DNA of 64,000 bases from BCD1 sp942492125 (GTDB lineage Bacteria > Bacteroidota > Bacteroidia > Chitinophagales > Saprospiraceae). Positions 1 through 10,566 of this stretch are shown one piece after another. Within the stretch, counting starts at the first letter, position 1. Every line of letters starts with the position of its first letter. The translations under genes and the position numbers were made by a program. Under the pieces are notes generated by a model, which saw nothing but the letters and a program-made list of their open reading frames with translations, made no database searches and was not told the origin of the DNA. Where the stretch lies: assembly GCA_942492125.1 (NCBI GenBank), contig CALODM010000006.1:32149-96148 (forward strand), in the 5' to 3' direction.

Positions 1-87
1 TTCACTACTCATATTGGCACGCCCAAACCGGATGATAACACGCCTGAGGATATGGATCTTCCGGAGAGCATCAAAAATATAATATAA
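1..87 (+). CDS. 3' end of an unidentified gene
   Basis: An open frame runs from base 1 to a TAA at 85-87 and gives a 28-residue hydrophilic tail ending PESIKNII. The start lies outside the window. The tail is too short to assign a family. It lies 70 bases upstream of the next + strand gene. That it is real rests only on the open frame and ordinary codon use. Confidence 0.4.
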   Translation, partial: FTTHIGTPKPDDNTPEDMDLPESIKNII

Positions 88-157
88 AGCCGGATATTCG
101 TTATATAACCGTAGTCGTCTGCCCGGACCTACTGTAATACAAGCTAAAATTTGATAC

Positions 158-1453
158 ATGATATTCAAAAGCCCCCTTTTCGTATTGGTTGTCTTATCGG
201 CCTGCATCGTGGGATGCACCCCCAAAGTAGAAAGTTGGTTTTATACCAAAACTCAATTTGACTCCCAGGTTCCCGAATCTTATGACAGTAAAAAAACCTA
301 CCGAACAGGCAAAGCCATTTGCCGGGATCCGCTCAACTACATTCCCGATACCAACCGAATGGCTGAATTCCCCATGCGATATGTAAGGGTCAACTTCCAC
401 TGGATGAATACTTCAGACCAAACATTTTCCCTGAAAAAAGATCAGGAATTCAGGGAGCAGGATGCCATTGAATACACCAAGGGTTTTATGCACGCCTGTA
501 ATTATGACCTGATAAAAAACCGCAAACTTTGGCTTCCTCACAATAACGATATCCCTGTTTTGCCGATCAATTACCGCCTGGTCCTTTCCGGCGATCCGGA
601 GGATCCGGAGGATGACGGCATCTATTTCCATTACGACGATGAATTGTACTATTATGTCGACCGTGGTAAGAACTCCAACCAATTCGACCGTGAGGTTTTC
701 AAAAAATATGCCGTCCAGCCAGATACGGTACTCAACATTTTTGTCCTGCCACACCATCCCGATAGCGTTGCCTCTAAAACCTATCCCGTCAATCGTGTAG
801 GCATCGCGCTGGGAACCTATGTAAAAGTGAGCGGCATTTACGGTAAAAAAGGAAGTTTCTGGGATTACCGCGGGCTGATTAACCATGAGATCGGACATGT
901 TTTCAGCCTGATGCATACCTGGAAATACAATGACGGATGCGATGATACCGTGAGGCACCCGGGAGATTGTTACAGCCCTGAGTCAAGACCTGGATGTGAT
1001 ACCCTTACGTCTAATAATATGATGGATTACGGATACCTCCAACATGCCCTTTCTCCCTGTCAAATTGGTAAGGTTCACAAAACAATGTCGAAATGGCAAT
1101 CCAATAAAAGAAAATTACTGGATCCCGTCTGGTGCGAGCTCAAGGAAGACAGTACCATTGTAATTCGGGACAGCATAGACTGGAAATGTGACAAGGACAT
1201 TGAAGGCCATATCATTATTGAGGAGGGAGCCCGGTTGACCTTACATTGCAGGTTGTCTTTACCTTCGGGTGCTAAAATCGTGGTAAAACCGGGAGCCAAA
1301 CTGGTGCTTGACGATTGCTGGTTACACAATGATTGCGGCGAGGAATGGCTGGGTATTGAAATCCAGCAATCAAAAAATAAACAGGGAGAAGTGATCACGC
1401 TGGGCAATACGATTATTGAGGATGTCGCTCATGGAAATTGGGCGGGCTCCTGA
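158..1453 (+). CDS. secreted zinc metallopeptidase lipoprotein (metzincin-like)
   Basis: A 431-residue predicted lipoprotein. The N-terminus has a hydrophobic signal segment ending in a lipobox (IVGC, Cys at about residue 20). Near residues 243-255 is the zinc motif HEIGHVFSLMH, followed by the Met-turn-like NNMMDY at about 287-292, the layout of metzincins such as the M43 pappalysin group. The last ~100 residues look like a beta-helical segment ('TLHCRLSLPSGAKIVVKPGAKL'-like in part). It should act at the cell surface or in the periplasm on protein substrates. The substrate is unknown. It stands alone, with no obvious operon partner. Confidence 0.75.
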   Translation: MIFKSPLFVLVVLSACIVGCTPKVESWFYTKTQFDSQVPESYDSKKTYRTGKAICRDPLNYIPDTNRMAEFPMRYVRVNFHWMNTSDQTFSLKKDQEFREQDAIEYTKGFMHACNYDLIKNRKLWLPHNNDIPVLPINYRLVLSGDPEDPEDDGIYFHYDDELYYYVDRGKNSNQFDREVFKKYAVQPDTVLNIFVLPHHPDSVASKTYPVNRVGIALGTYVKVSGIYGKKGSFWDYRGLINHEIGHVFSLMHTWKYNDGCDDTVRHPGDCYSPESRPGCDTLTSNNMMDYGYLQHALSPCQIGKVHKTMSKWQSNKRKLLDPVWCELKEDSTIVIRDSIDWKCDKDIEGHIIIEEGARLTLHCRLSLPSGAKIVVKPGAKLVLDDCWLHNDCGEEWLGIEIQQSKNKQGEVITLGNTIIEDVAHGNWAGS

Positions 1454-1544
1454 TTAAAAAGGTATTACTTTTGCTTCATTATTTAAAGTTATTAATTGGT
1501 CCGTAACTTTGAATATAAAAATCAGAACTACCTGCCCCTTCAAC

Positions 1545-2294
1545 TCAAAACAAATCCCCGAAAATATCCTTTCCGGTTATCTCTTCAAGCTCAAAAGCCG
1601 TTTTGACATCCGTCAGCTCCAATGCCATTCCTGACATATTGTGCAGCGTATAAATCCTGACGCCAGTATCCGTATCCACCCAGTTCTCCCAGGTAGCTTC
1701 CAGGCCTCCTACCGGAATAATGGATACCCACATTTGCCATTTGAAGGGCAACCCGGTAGAATCTACTTCCCACAAATAAGCATCTCCGGGTGTCACTCCC
1801 CCACTCCCGAATTCAACCATTAAACCGGTATTCCCCTCTGCGGTCTCCACCAGGCTTCTCGAGGTACCGGAATCATAAATCTTTGAAACCGGGTTGAGCC
1901 AAAAAGCATCGTTCACCCAAATCTCCCAGGCTTTTTGAATGATCTCCCGGGCTGCATCCCCATTCAACTGCTCTCCATTTTTATAGGCCACCCCTGTCCT
2001 TTCATTGATCTTAATAAAAACCTCCAGATCATCCCAGTTGACTTTGGCATATTGGCGTTTCTTATCCCAAATCAGGTGTCTTTTACCCGCAAAAGTCCAA
2101 CGGACTGCCCCCGTTTTTTCCCAGGCTTCATGATTAATAGCCACAAGCATCTTTTGAGCCAAAGTTTCTGCCCCGGCGCCAGGTTTGCCCTTTGGCCTTG
2201 GATCATCTATGATTAAGTAGGTAATTACCCCTGCCGTCACAACAAATAAAGCAATGATAATTAACCATTTCCAAACCTTCTTCCGCTTTCCCAT
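1545..2294 (-). CDS. hypothetical membrane-anchored protein
   Basis: A protein of 249 residues if started at the ATG at 2294. A TTG ten codons upstream (2324) would extend it. The ATG is preferred because it directly precedes the basic stretch GKRKKVWKW and has AGGG about 12 bases upstream. One transmembrane segment (WLIIIALFVVTAGVITYLII) follows. The rest is soluble and rich in Trp, with beta-strand alternation reminiscent of outer-membrane lipoprotein-carrier folds, but I do not recognise the family. It is convergent with the metallopeptidase gene and divergent from the giant adhesin gene. Confidence 0.7.
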   Translation of the reverse strand: MGKRKKVWKWLIIIALFVVTAGVITYLIIDDPRPKGKPGAGAETLAQKMLVAINHEAWEKTGAVRWTFAGKRHLIWDKKRQYAKVNWDDLEVFIKINERTGVAYKNGEQLNGDAAREIIQKAWEIWVNDAFWLNPVSKIYDSGTSRSLVETAEGNTGLMVEFGSGGVTPGDAYLWEVDSTGLPFKWQMWVSIIPVGGLEATWENWVDTDTGVRIYTLHNMSGMALELTDVKTAFELEEITGKDIFGDLF

Positions 2295-2448
2295 ATGGAA
2301 TTGTACCCTTTTATGTTTAGACAAAATATATTAACTCTTTCAATCAGAAATTAGTTTTAAAATTAAAAAAACAAGTGATAAAACCAATTATTCTTATATT
2401 CGCTCACCTTTATTTTACTGATCTTTAACTATCTTTTATTCTTTTGAC

Positions 2449-5400
2449 ATGCGGAGAAAACTAGAGAAACACCATTTTACCTTTATTGTTTTGATAAGCC
2501 TGTTCATGGGGGCGGCTCAGGCTAGCCGGGCACAGAATACTCCTTGTACAGCCGTTAACCTGCCCTCAAATATGGCAGGATTTCAAAGTTATTCCACCAG
2601 CGGCCTGACTAATTCCGGGATTGAAGCCCCTGAATGCGGGGGTAGTCCTGGTGCAGATATCTGGTTTCAGACAACTGTATCTGCAACCGGGTACATCAAT
2701 ATTGTTACCCTCCCCAACGGGATGACAGACGGCGCCATGGCCATTTATACCGGTACTTGTAATAACCTTACAGAATTTGGCTGTACACAATCAGACAATT
2801 GCGGAAGTTCCATTATGCCCGTCTGGGATTGGGGTAACCTTGCACCAGGTACGACACTTTTTATCAGAATATGGTCGGAAGGTGGTGGAAACGGCACCTT
2901 CGACATCCAGATATCAGATGTGTTCTCGCAAAGTTCTACAATTGATCTTATTCCTACAGGGGATGCCTTTTCCGTTGGTACAGATTGTATACAGCTCACA
3001 ACTTCTGGCTTGAGCCAACAGGGTTGTGCCTGGTCACCCAATATGGTCGATTTTTCCCAACCGTTTTCCAATAATATCATTTTAAATTTCGGCACAAATG
3101 ATGGAGGTGCTGATGGAATTTGCATGGTATACCACCTCGATCCGGCAGGAATGGCTGCCTGTGGTGTTGGCGGAGGGCAAATCGGAGCAGGTGGAATTCA
3201 GAATTCCTTTATCATAGAATTCGACACTTGGGATAATGGGGCTGCGGTGGATGACATACCAAACGACCATACCTCCATAGATGTCAACGGAGACATACTT
3301 AATGCCATAAATGGACCATTTGACCTGGGAAATATTGAAAATGGAAACGATTACGAGGTACTCTTCAACTGGGACCCTTCCACCAATAGTTATTCGGTTT
3401 TTTTCGATGGCAACCTGGTTCTGTCTGGCAATTACGACATCATAAATAATTGCTTTGGAGGAAGCACCATGGCCTGGTGCGGATTTACTGGCTCTACAGG
3501 TGGTGCTGCCAACAATCAGACCGTATGCATTCCCACCGCTGATGTATATCCTTCCGGTGATCAAAGTGTGGAAGAAGTAGAAATTTGTGAAGGAGAGAGT
3601 TATTTCGCAGGAGGTGCCAACCAAACAACCTCGGGCACCTATACCGATAATTTTGTTGCATTCAATGGTTGCGACAGCATAATTACGACCATACTTATCG
3701 TGAATCCGGACATTGAAATGACGTTCGACATATCTATTTGTGAAGGGGATAGTTATTTCGCAGAAGGTGCCAACCAAACAACCTCGGGCACCTATACCGA
3801 TAATTTTGTGTCTGCGGCAGGTTGTGACAGCACCGTCATTACTAACCTAACGGTAAATCCAAACGTTGAAATAACAGACAATGTTTCCATATGTGATGGC
3901 GACAGTTATTTTGCCGGTGGAAATATCCAAACAACTTCGGGCTCTTATACGGACACCTATATGTCTGCAACAGGTTGTGACAGCACCGTCATCACTATCC
4001 TGACGGTCAACCCAAACGTTGAGCTAACAGACAATGTTTCCATATGTGATGGCGACAGTTATTTTGCCGGTGGAAACAATCAAACAACTTCGGGCTCTTA
4101 TACGGATACCTATATGTCCGCAACAGGCTGTGACAGCACCGTCATCACTATCCTGACGGTGAATCCAAACATTGAAACCGCTCTTTTTGAGGAAATATGT
4201 AATGGGGATAGTTTTTTTGCAGGAGGAGCCTTCCAGACAACTTCAGGAACATATACGGATATTTTTGTCGCTGCCAGTGGTTGTGACAGTACGGTTATCA
4301 CGAATTTGACAGTTAACCCGAATTTGGAAACCAATTTAACCCAGGAAATTTGCGATGGAGAAGTATTCTTTGTTGGAGGAGCCTTTCAAACAGTAAGTGG
4401 AACCTATACCGATGTTTATATGTCTGCCAATGGATGCGACAGTACGGTTTATACCCAATTAATCGTAAATCCCGAGATTGTTACAATACTCAACGAAACC
4501 ATCTGTGAAGGAGATTGCTATTTTGTTGATGGCACTCCTTTCTGTTCAACCGGAACACACGAAGTCACCCTCACCAGTTACCTCAATTGTGACAGCACCG
4601 TACAATTAAACCTTACGGTTGTCAATCCCCAGGTCGAAATTGCCGAACCACTGGTAATTACCTGTGACAATCCCACGATCACACTGGATGGCAGTAATTC
4701 GGATACAGGTCCCGGGATAACTTACCTCTGGACAGGTTCTGACCTGGACTGTTTTGAGGGAGACATTACTATTCCCGTAGTTCAGGTAAGTTGCCCTGAC
4801 ATTTATACCCTGCTGATATTCCAGGATATCGGCGGGCAACAATGTGTTGGAATGGAAGAGGTAGTGGTTCAGGAATATACTTTTTCACCGAATGTGATAA
4901 TAGATCCGCCGGGAGAGCTCAACTGCTCCGATCCCTGTACGACGATTAGTGCCAGCCAATCTGATAATGGCCCGCCGTTTATTCCTACCTGGACAAACCA
5001 AAATGGCATTGTGTCTACCGATTTGAACCCAACGGTGTGTCAACCGGGAACATACACCCTTACCATCGTCAATGAAGATAACGGTTGTTCCTCATCGGCA
5101 AGTGTGGATATAGAAATTGACGGAACAGCTTCGTTTGCGGATGCGGGTCCGGATGGGTTACTGGATTGCCAAAACACTACGGTTACGCTTGACGGAAGCA
5201 ACACCTCAGTCGGGCCGGGTTATGTACTTGAATGGACTGATATCAACAACAATTTCATCAGCAATAACCCTATCATTACCGTTAGCACTCCGGGTGAATT
5301 CGTTCTTTCCGTGGCCAATCCAAATAACGGGTGCACATCTTCTGATACGGTAACTGTCAACATCGATACGGTAGTTCCCTCGGCTGAAATAGCTGGAGCA

Positions 5401-8400
5401 TCGATGCTTGATTGCGCCACCACTTCTATTACCCTTGACGGCACAAACTCACTACCAAACAGCGATTACAGTTTTTCATGGCAGTCCCCCCTTGGAATAG
5501 AATTGATGACGACAGATAGCTTTGAAGTAACTACCCCAGGAATTTATTTCCTGGTTGTCAACAATACCCTCAATGGTTGCACTGACACAACGTCAGCGAT
5601 CATCACTCAAAATATTATGGTGCCGGAGGCTAATCCAGGTCCGGACATGAGCATTGATTGTTCTGTAAGTTCTGTCACCTTTGACGGCTCGGGCTCTTCC
5701 GGCAATGGCCCGCTGGAGTACCAATGGCTAAACGAAAGCAGCACATTATTAGGCAGCAGCACTTCCCAGGAAGCCAATACTCCTGGCACTTATTTCCTGA
5801 TTGTTACCGATACTGAAAATAGTTGTGTTGATACCGCCATGGTAATTCTATCCAGCAGTTCTGTTTATCCGGTTGCCGAAGCGGGAACAGACACCCTGAT
5901 CAACTGCTCCAACCCAATGATCAGTTTGAGTTCAGCGGGATCTGATACAGGAATGGAATATAGCTATGTATGGCAGGACCCCAATGGAAACCCGATTGGT
6001 ACAAGCGATACTGTAGTGGTTGGCAATACAGGACAATATGTGCTTTTGGTGACCAATACAGATAATGGTTGTACTTCTTCAGATGTGGTTAACGTCAATG
6101 AAAATTTTACGCCCCCATTGGCAGACGCAGGTCCTTCTCAGGTATTGGATTGCCTTAGCAACAGTGTAACACTGGATGCTGGCAACTCCCAACAAGGGCA
6201 AGATATTTCCTATACCTGGGAGGACAGCAACAATAATGTTATTGGCAATGGTATAAACATCGTTGTTAACGCTGCCGATACCTATACCGTGGTGGTTACC
6301 GATGCCTCGAACGGATGCTCGGCAACAGATACAACCGAAGTCACACAGCAGATAGATGCTCCTGTTGCTGATGCAGGTATGGACATGGAATTAAATTGTC
6401 AGGTAACAGAGGTCACCCTCGATGGCAGCAGTTCAACCACGGGGCCTGGCATTACGGTCGAATGGGTCAATGAAGTTGGGGATTCTATTGGCAATACGCC
6501 ACAATTATTGACATCGATACCCGGAACCTATACGCTTAGCCTGTTAGACACCTCAAATGGTTGTACTTCTTTGTCTGATGTTATTGTTTCTATCGATACC
6601 ATCACCCCAATTCTTCCGGTTTGGGATAATGTGATTCTGAATTGTTATAACAACGAAGCTACCCTGGGAGATAATCTTGCCACAGATAATCCAAACTGGA
6701 ATTTTGCATGGCTTGATGAAAACAACAACCTCCTATCCAATACGGATACACTGCAAGTTATAACGGCAGGAATCTACACGCTTAATGTTTTGGACGCCAA
6801 TAATTTCTGTAACGATGAGGTTTCTGTAGTGGTTACAGAAGATTTTACCAGCCCCCTTGCGGATGCAGGTATGGATGCAACTTTGGATTGCATCACGGCA
6901 AGTTTAATGCTCGATGGCAGCAATTCGGATCAGGGAGCCAATATTATTTATGAATGGCTGGACGGATCTAACTTGACGATAAGCCAAGCAATTACAGCTG
7001 AGATAAATATGCCCGATACCTATACGCTGGTTGTAACCAATGAAGAAAATGGTTGTTCGAGCAATACGACCATAACAATTGACCAGGAGATGGATGCTCC
7101 GATGGCTGACGCCGGACCGGATTTAACAATCAATTGTAGTGAAACCGAAGTGACCCTGGATGGCAGCAATTCTTCCAGCGGGCCAAACATAACCGCTGAA
7201 TGGACAGATATGGATGGAAATTTCGTAAGTGCTGCATCTCAGGTTCAGGTAAGTATCCCCGGGAATTATACACTTAGTATTACCGATGTCTCCAATGGTT
7301 GTATTTCGGTTTCCAATGCCTTGGTCGGAATTGATACCGTAGCTCCTGCATTGAATCCGTTGTCAGACATAGTGCTCAACTGTTATGAACCGGAGAATAC
7401 CCTTGGAAATCCTTTATCTGGCTCCAATCCGGACTGGACTTTTAACTGGGAAAATGAACAAGGTAATTCCATCGCCCTTACAGATACGCTTGCTGTATCC
7501 ATCGCCGGAATTTATACCCTGACCGTTTCAAACCCGGTTAACTATTGTGAATCCCAGGTAAGTGCCACTGTCACAGAAGACTTTACGCCTCCTTTAGCAA
7601 ATGCGGGCAATGATTCAACCCTAACCTGTACAGCGACTTCCATATTACTGAATGCAAGCAATTCAGATAATGGTCCCGGATATTTACTGGAATGGCAAAA
7701 CAGCTTTGGTGAAATATTACAGGAGGGAACTACGCTTTCCGTATCATTGGCAGATACTTACACCCTTAATATTACGAACCTGGCTAATGGTTGTTCTTCC
7801 TCTGATCAGGTTGCTATATCCCAGGATACCTTATCTCCTATTGTCGATGCGGGAATGGGCGGCACCTTGACCTGTGCCATCCTGGAAATTGATCTGGATG
7901 GGACTTCCTCTGTTTTTGGTAACAATCCTGATATTTCGTGGATAAACCAAATGGGCATTGAAATTGGCACAGATCTAATACAAACCGTTGACCAACCCGG
8001 TACTTATACATTGAGCATCACCAACCTGGAAAATGGATGTGAAAACAGCAGTATAGTTAGCATTGCTCAAAACACAACGCCTCCTATCGCGGATGCCGGA
8101 GCAGACATTGAACTCAATTGTTACCAACCAACAGGTCTATTGGACGGCAGCAATTCAAGCAGTGGAACAAATTTCATCCTGGAATGGCAGGATGAAAGCA
8201 TGACAGTTTTAGGCGACCAAAATTCTTTAGTGATTTCTGAAGCCCAAAATTACACCCTGATCGTAACAGATACCGATAACGGATGTATTACCACTGATAT
8301 CGTCGCAGTCGGTGAAAATTTTGATGAACCGGTAGCCGATGCAGGTGCCGATGTTACACTCGACTGTCAGACAACAGAAATAGACCTGGGTGGAACAGGC

Positions 8401-9855
8401 ACTTCCACAGGCAGCACCATGGTTTACGAATGGTTTGACATCAATGGTGCGAATATTGGCAATGAAATCAGCCAAAATACTAACCAGGCAGGAACTTATA
8501 CCCTAACGGTTCTCAATAATGACAATGGCTGTTCAGACACCAGTTCTGTAGTGGTGATGTTGGACCAGGAATATCCTGAAATAACAGGAACAGTGGATGA
8601 AATCCTCACCTGCGTTAACCTTACCGCAACACTGGATGCTACGGGATCATCTGCGGGAGATGAATTCGATTACAATTGGTCGGCCATTTCCGGAGGCGCA
8701 ATCAATCCCGGTCCGGATGATCTAAGTCCTTTTGTGACTATGCCTGGTACTTACCAGTTAATCATTACAGACAATGACAATGGTTGTGCCGTTAGTACGG
8801 AGTTTACCGTTCTGCAGGATATTGCGTCACCTGTTGCCAATGCCGGGCAGGGGTTTGAATTAAATTGTCACGCTCCCATCAGCAACCTCAATGGCAGCCT
8901 CTCCTACCCTGTGGGCCTTTTGGAGTATAACTGGAGTACTGCTAATGGTCAGTTTGAATCAGCAAACAATATCCCCCAACCATCCATCTCTTTCCCGGGA
9001 GACTATTTGTTGACGGTGGTTAATACCCAAAATGGCTGTACGGACAGTGACCAGGTAACCATCACTTCGAATTTCATCACCGGTATGGACGTGGAAGTTC
9101 AGCATCCGTTATGTTATGGAGAAACGGGCAGTCTGCTCGTTCCTTCCGTTACAGGTGGTGTCCCGCCATTCTTGTATTCTATTGATGGCGGACAGACATT
9201 TGGCCAAAGCACGGTCTTTACTAATGTCACTGCAGGGCAGTATGAAGTTGTAGTCATGGATGCCAACGATTGCCTTTACGAGTCAACCAACCAGGTGATA
9301 GAACCGGATGAACTTTTGCTCACACTGGACACGGATGTAACCATACTATTGGGAGATAATTACCAACTATACGCCTTGACCAACCTGCCGCCATCACAAA
9401 TTGATACCGTAATCTGGACACCTTCAGATAACTTGAACTGCACAGCTTGTCTTGATCCGGTTGCCAGTCCGTTTGAAAGTACACAATATACCGTGGAGGT
9501 AGTTGATACCAATGGTTGCCATGCCATTGCTTATCAAGGCATCATAGTAGACAAACGATCCAATGTCTTCATTCCCAATGTCTTTTCACCCAATGGAGAT
9601 GGCAACAATGATATTTTTTCCATCTTTTCCGATTTGAAAAGTATAGAGCGAGTCAGGTCATTCCAGATTTACAATCGCTGGGGAGAAGTGGTTTATGAAG
9701 CCTATGATTTCCCAACCAACAACCCTGCCTATGGTTGGGATGGTATTTTCAGAGGTGAATTGATGAACCCGGGGGTATTTGTTTATTACGCGGAAATCGA
9801 ATATATCGATGGAAGAGTGGAGTTATTAAAAGGGGATGTGACCCTAATGAGGTAA
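2449..9855 (+). CDS. giant secreted adhesin: lectin-like domain, repeats, T9SS type B sorting domain
   Basis: 2468 residues. A signal peptide ends near residue 29. Residues ~30-160 form a Cys-containing beta domain. Residues ~165-365 resemble an L-type (legume) lectin fold (FSNNIILNFGTNDGGADG). Residues ~375-720 are seven 51-residue repeats built on ICDGDSYFAGG...GCDSTVITxLTVNP. Residues ~720-2200 hold some fifteen Ig/PKD-like repeats of ~85-100 residues with the recurrent pattern LDGSNSxxGP...GTYTLxVTxxxNGC. A SprB-like repeat (~2212-2285) follows. Residues ~2370-2468 are a gliding-type C-terminal domain (NVFIPNVFSPNGDGNND), a T9SS type B signal. It is predicted to be exported by type IX secretion and displayed on the surface, probably for adhesion to glycans. 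Confidence 0.85.
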   Translation: MRRKLEKHHFTFIVLISLFMGAAQASRAQNTPCTAVNLPSNMAGFQSYSTSGLTNSGIEAPECGGSPGADIWFQTTVSATGYINIVTLPNGMTDGAMAIYTGTCNNLTEFGCTQSDNCGSSIMPVWDWGNLAPGTTLFIRIWSEGGGNGTFDIQISDVFSQSSTIDLIPTGDAFSVGTDCIQLTTSGLSQQGCAWSPNMVDFSQPFSNNIILNFGTNDGGADGICMVYHLDPAGMAACGVGGGQIGAGGIQNSFIIEFDTWDNGAAVDDIPNDHTSIDVNGDILNAINGPFDLGNIENGNDYEVLFNWDPSTNSYSVFFDGNLVLSGNYDIINNCFGGSTMAWCGFTGSTGGAANNQTVCIPTADVYPSGDQSVEEVEICEGESYFAGGANQTTSGTYTDNFVAFNGCDSIITTILIVNPDIEMTFDISICEGDSYFAEGANQTTSGTYTDNFVSAAGCDSTVITNLTVNPNVEITDNVSICDGDSYFAGGNIQTTSGSYTDTYMSATGCDSTVITILTVNPNVELTDNVSICDGDSYFAGGNNQTTSGSYTDTYMSATGCDSTVITILTVNPNIETALFEEICNGDSFFAGGAFQTTSGTYTDIFVAASGCDSTVITNLTVNPNLETNLTQEICDGEVFFVGGAFQTVSGTYTDVYMSANGCDSTVYTQLIVNPEIVTILNETICEGDCYFVDGTPFCSTGTHEVTLTSYLNCDSTVQLNLTVVNPQVEIAEPLVITCDNPTITLDGSNSDTGPGITYLWTGSDLDCFEGDITIPVVQVSCPDIYTLLIFQDIGGQQCVGMEEVVVQEYTFSPNVIIDPPGELNCSDPCTTISASQSDNGPPFIPTWTNQNGIVSTDLNPTVCQPGTYTLTIVNEDNGCSSSASVDIEIDGTASFADAGPDGLLDCQNTTVTLDGSNTSVGPGYVLEWTDINNNFISNNPIITVSTPGEFVLSVANPNNGCTSSDTVTVNIDTVVPSAEIAGASMLDCATTSITLDGTNSLPNSDYSFSWQSPLGIELMTTDSFEVTTPGIYFLVVNNTLNGCTDTTSAIITQNIMVPEANPGPDMSIDCSVSSVTFDGSGSSGNGPLEYQWLNESSTLLGSSTSQEANTPGTYFLIVTDTENSCVDTAMVILSSSSVYPVAEAGTDTLINCSNPMISLSSAGSDTGMEYSYVWQDPNGNPIGTSDTVVVGNTGQYVLLVTNTDNGCTSSDVVNVNENFTPPLADAGPSQVLDCLSNSVTLDAGNSQQGQDISYTWEDSNNNVIGNGINIVVNAADTYTVVVTDASNGCSATDTTEVTQQIDAPVADAGMDMELNCQVTEVTLDGSSSTTGPGITVEWVNEVGDSIGNTPQLLTSIPGTYTLSLLDTSNGCTSLSDVIVSIDTITPILPVWDNVILNCYNNEATLGDNLATDNPNWNFAWLDENNNLLSNTDTLQVITAGIYTLNVLDANNFCNDEVSVVVTEDFTSPLADAGMDATLDCITASLMLDGSNSDQGANIIYEWLDGSNLTISQAITAEINMPDTYTLVVTNEENGCSSNTTITIDQEMDAPMADAGPDLTINCSETEVTLDGSNSSSGPNITAEWTDMDGNFVSAASQVQVSIPGNYTLSITDVSNGCISVSNALVGIDTVAPALNPLSDIVLNCYEPENTLGNPLSGSNPDWTFNWENEQGNSIALTDTLAVSIAGIYTLTVSNPVNYCESQVSATVTEDFTPPLANAGNDSTLTCTATSILLNASNSDNGPGYLLEWQNSFGEILQEGTTLSVSLADTYTLNITNLANGCSSSDQVAISQDTLSPIVDAGMGGTLTCAILEIDLDGTSSVFGNNPDISWINQMGIEIGTDLIQTVDQPGTYTLSITNLENGCENSSIVSIAQNTTPPIADAGADIELNCYQPTGLLDGSNSSSGTNFILEWQDESMTVLGDQNSLVISEAQNYTLIVTDTDNGCITTDIVAVGENFDEPVADAGADVTLDCQTTEIDLGGTGTSTGSTMVYEWFDINGANIGNEISQNTNQAGTYTLTVLNNDNGCSDTSSVVVMLDQEYPEITGTVDEILTCVNLTATLDATGSSAGDEFDYNWSAISGGAINPGPDDLSPFVTMPGTYQLIITDNDNGCAVSTEFTVLQDIASPVANAGQGFELNCHAPISNLNGSLSYPVGLLEYNWSTANGQFESANNIPQPSISFPGDYLLTVVNTQNGCTDSDQVTITSNFITGMDVEVQHPLCYGETGSLLVPSVTGGVPPFLYSIDGGQTFGQSTVFTNVTAGQYEVVVMDANDCLYESTNQVIEPDELLLTLDTDVTILLGDNYQLYALTNLPPSQIDTVIWTPSDNLNCTACLDPVASPFESTQYTVEVVDTNGCHAIAYQGIIVDKRSNVFIPNVFSPNGDGNNDIFSIFSDLKSIERVRSFQIYNRWGEVVYEAYDFPTNNPAYGWDGIFRGELMNPGVFVYYAEIEYIDGRVELLKGDVTLMR
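3577..4620 (+). repeat. seven tandem 153-bp coding repeats in the adhesin
   Basis: Seven consecutive in-frame units of about 153 bases (51 residues) each begin with I-C-[DEN]-G-[DE] and contain GCDS. Units 3 and 4 (about 3880-4185) are nearly identical at nucleotide level, which points to recent duplication or gene conversion. Copy number could vary between strains. Confidence 0.8.
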
Positions 9856-9863
9856 AATTGGAA

Positions 9864-9895
9864 TTCCCGGTTTTGGTGAAAGTCAAAACCGGGAA
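9864..9895 (+). terminator. hairpin downstream of the adhesin gene
   Basis: A perfect 12-bp inverted repeat (TTCCCGGTTTTG / CAAAACCGGGAA) with an 8-base loop lies 9 bases after the adhesin stop codon. There is no clean T-tract after it, so it is either a weak intrinsic terminator or an mRNA 3' end structure. Confidence 0.5.
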
Positions 9896-9966
9896 CTTCA
9901 AGTGCTTGTGATTCTTTACTGCAAAAATCAAATGGATGTTCACAGCGCATTTGGCAGCAGGAAATT

Positions 9967-10539
9967 CTATTCCGGATCATACTCCGTTTCCTTCCCTAAA
10001 AATTTCCACGGCACACCAAAACGTTTTAAACGAAGTGCATTATACTTCCAATAATTTCCACATTCCTGACACTGATAAATAACTGTTGAATGTTGCTTTT
10101 CCCATTTTTTCATGTTATTGACGTCCAGGTCTTCCAGGTCATTTAATACACTGACTACTTCGTGTTTTAATTGGCAATTACATTTCCCCGGTTGCTTCAA
10201 TACATCGAATTCCATCCATTGGAAAAGCTTCATCAGTTTGCCGGACAACAAATGCTTTTCGTGAGTAATTAAAGTCCAAACATATTTACTCATCAACCCA
10301 GGTATTTCGGCTTCTTCATCCTGCCTAGCCAGGCCAAAATTATTATATACAGGACGGAACAGGGGTAGCCATTTTTGCTTTGTATGGTTGTCTAATTCAT
10401 CCAATCTACCCTGTAACCTTTGAATCTTCTCCTCAAAATTCGCTTTCCAAGGCGGTAGTGATCCCTCTTTTCTAATTTCGAGTATATCTTCCAGTTCTTT
10501 CCAGAGATCAAAATACTGTTCGTTAATAGGTTTTTGCAT
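9967..10539 (-). CDS. hypothetical protein with a possible zinc ribbon
   Basis: 190 residues, not recognised. The N-terminal half is helical and charged, with a heptad-like stretch around residues 35-60. The C-terminal half has CNC (about residue 117) and CQECG (about 155), a spacing that could bind one zinc ion. It lies just downstream of the larger minus-strand gene (27-base gap) and probably shares its transcript. Confidence 0.65.
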   Translation of the reverse strand: MQKPINEQYFDLWKELEDILEIRKEGSLPPWKANFEEKIQRLQGRLDELDNHTKQKWLPLFRPVYNNFGLARQDEEAEIPGLMSKYVWTLITHEKHLLSGKLMKLFQWMEFDVLKQPGKCNCQLKHEVVSVLNDLEDLDVNNMKKWEKQHSTVIYQCQECGNYWKYNALRLKRFGVPWKFLGKETEYDPE

Positions 10540-10566
10540 TGGTTTTTTTTTGGTTAAAAATCAACA

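Noticed and set aside
3082..3777. 231-residue ORF opposite the adhesin lectin domain
   Set aside because: Antisense shadow of a clearly coding region. It lacks protein family features.
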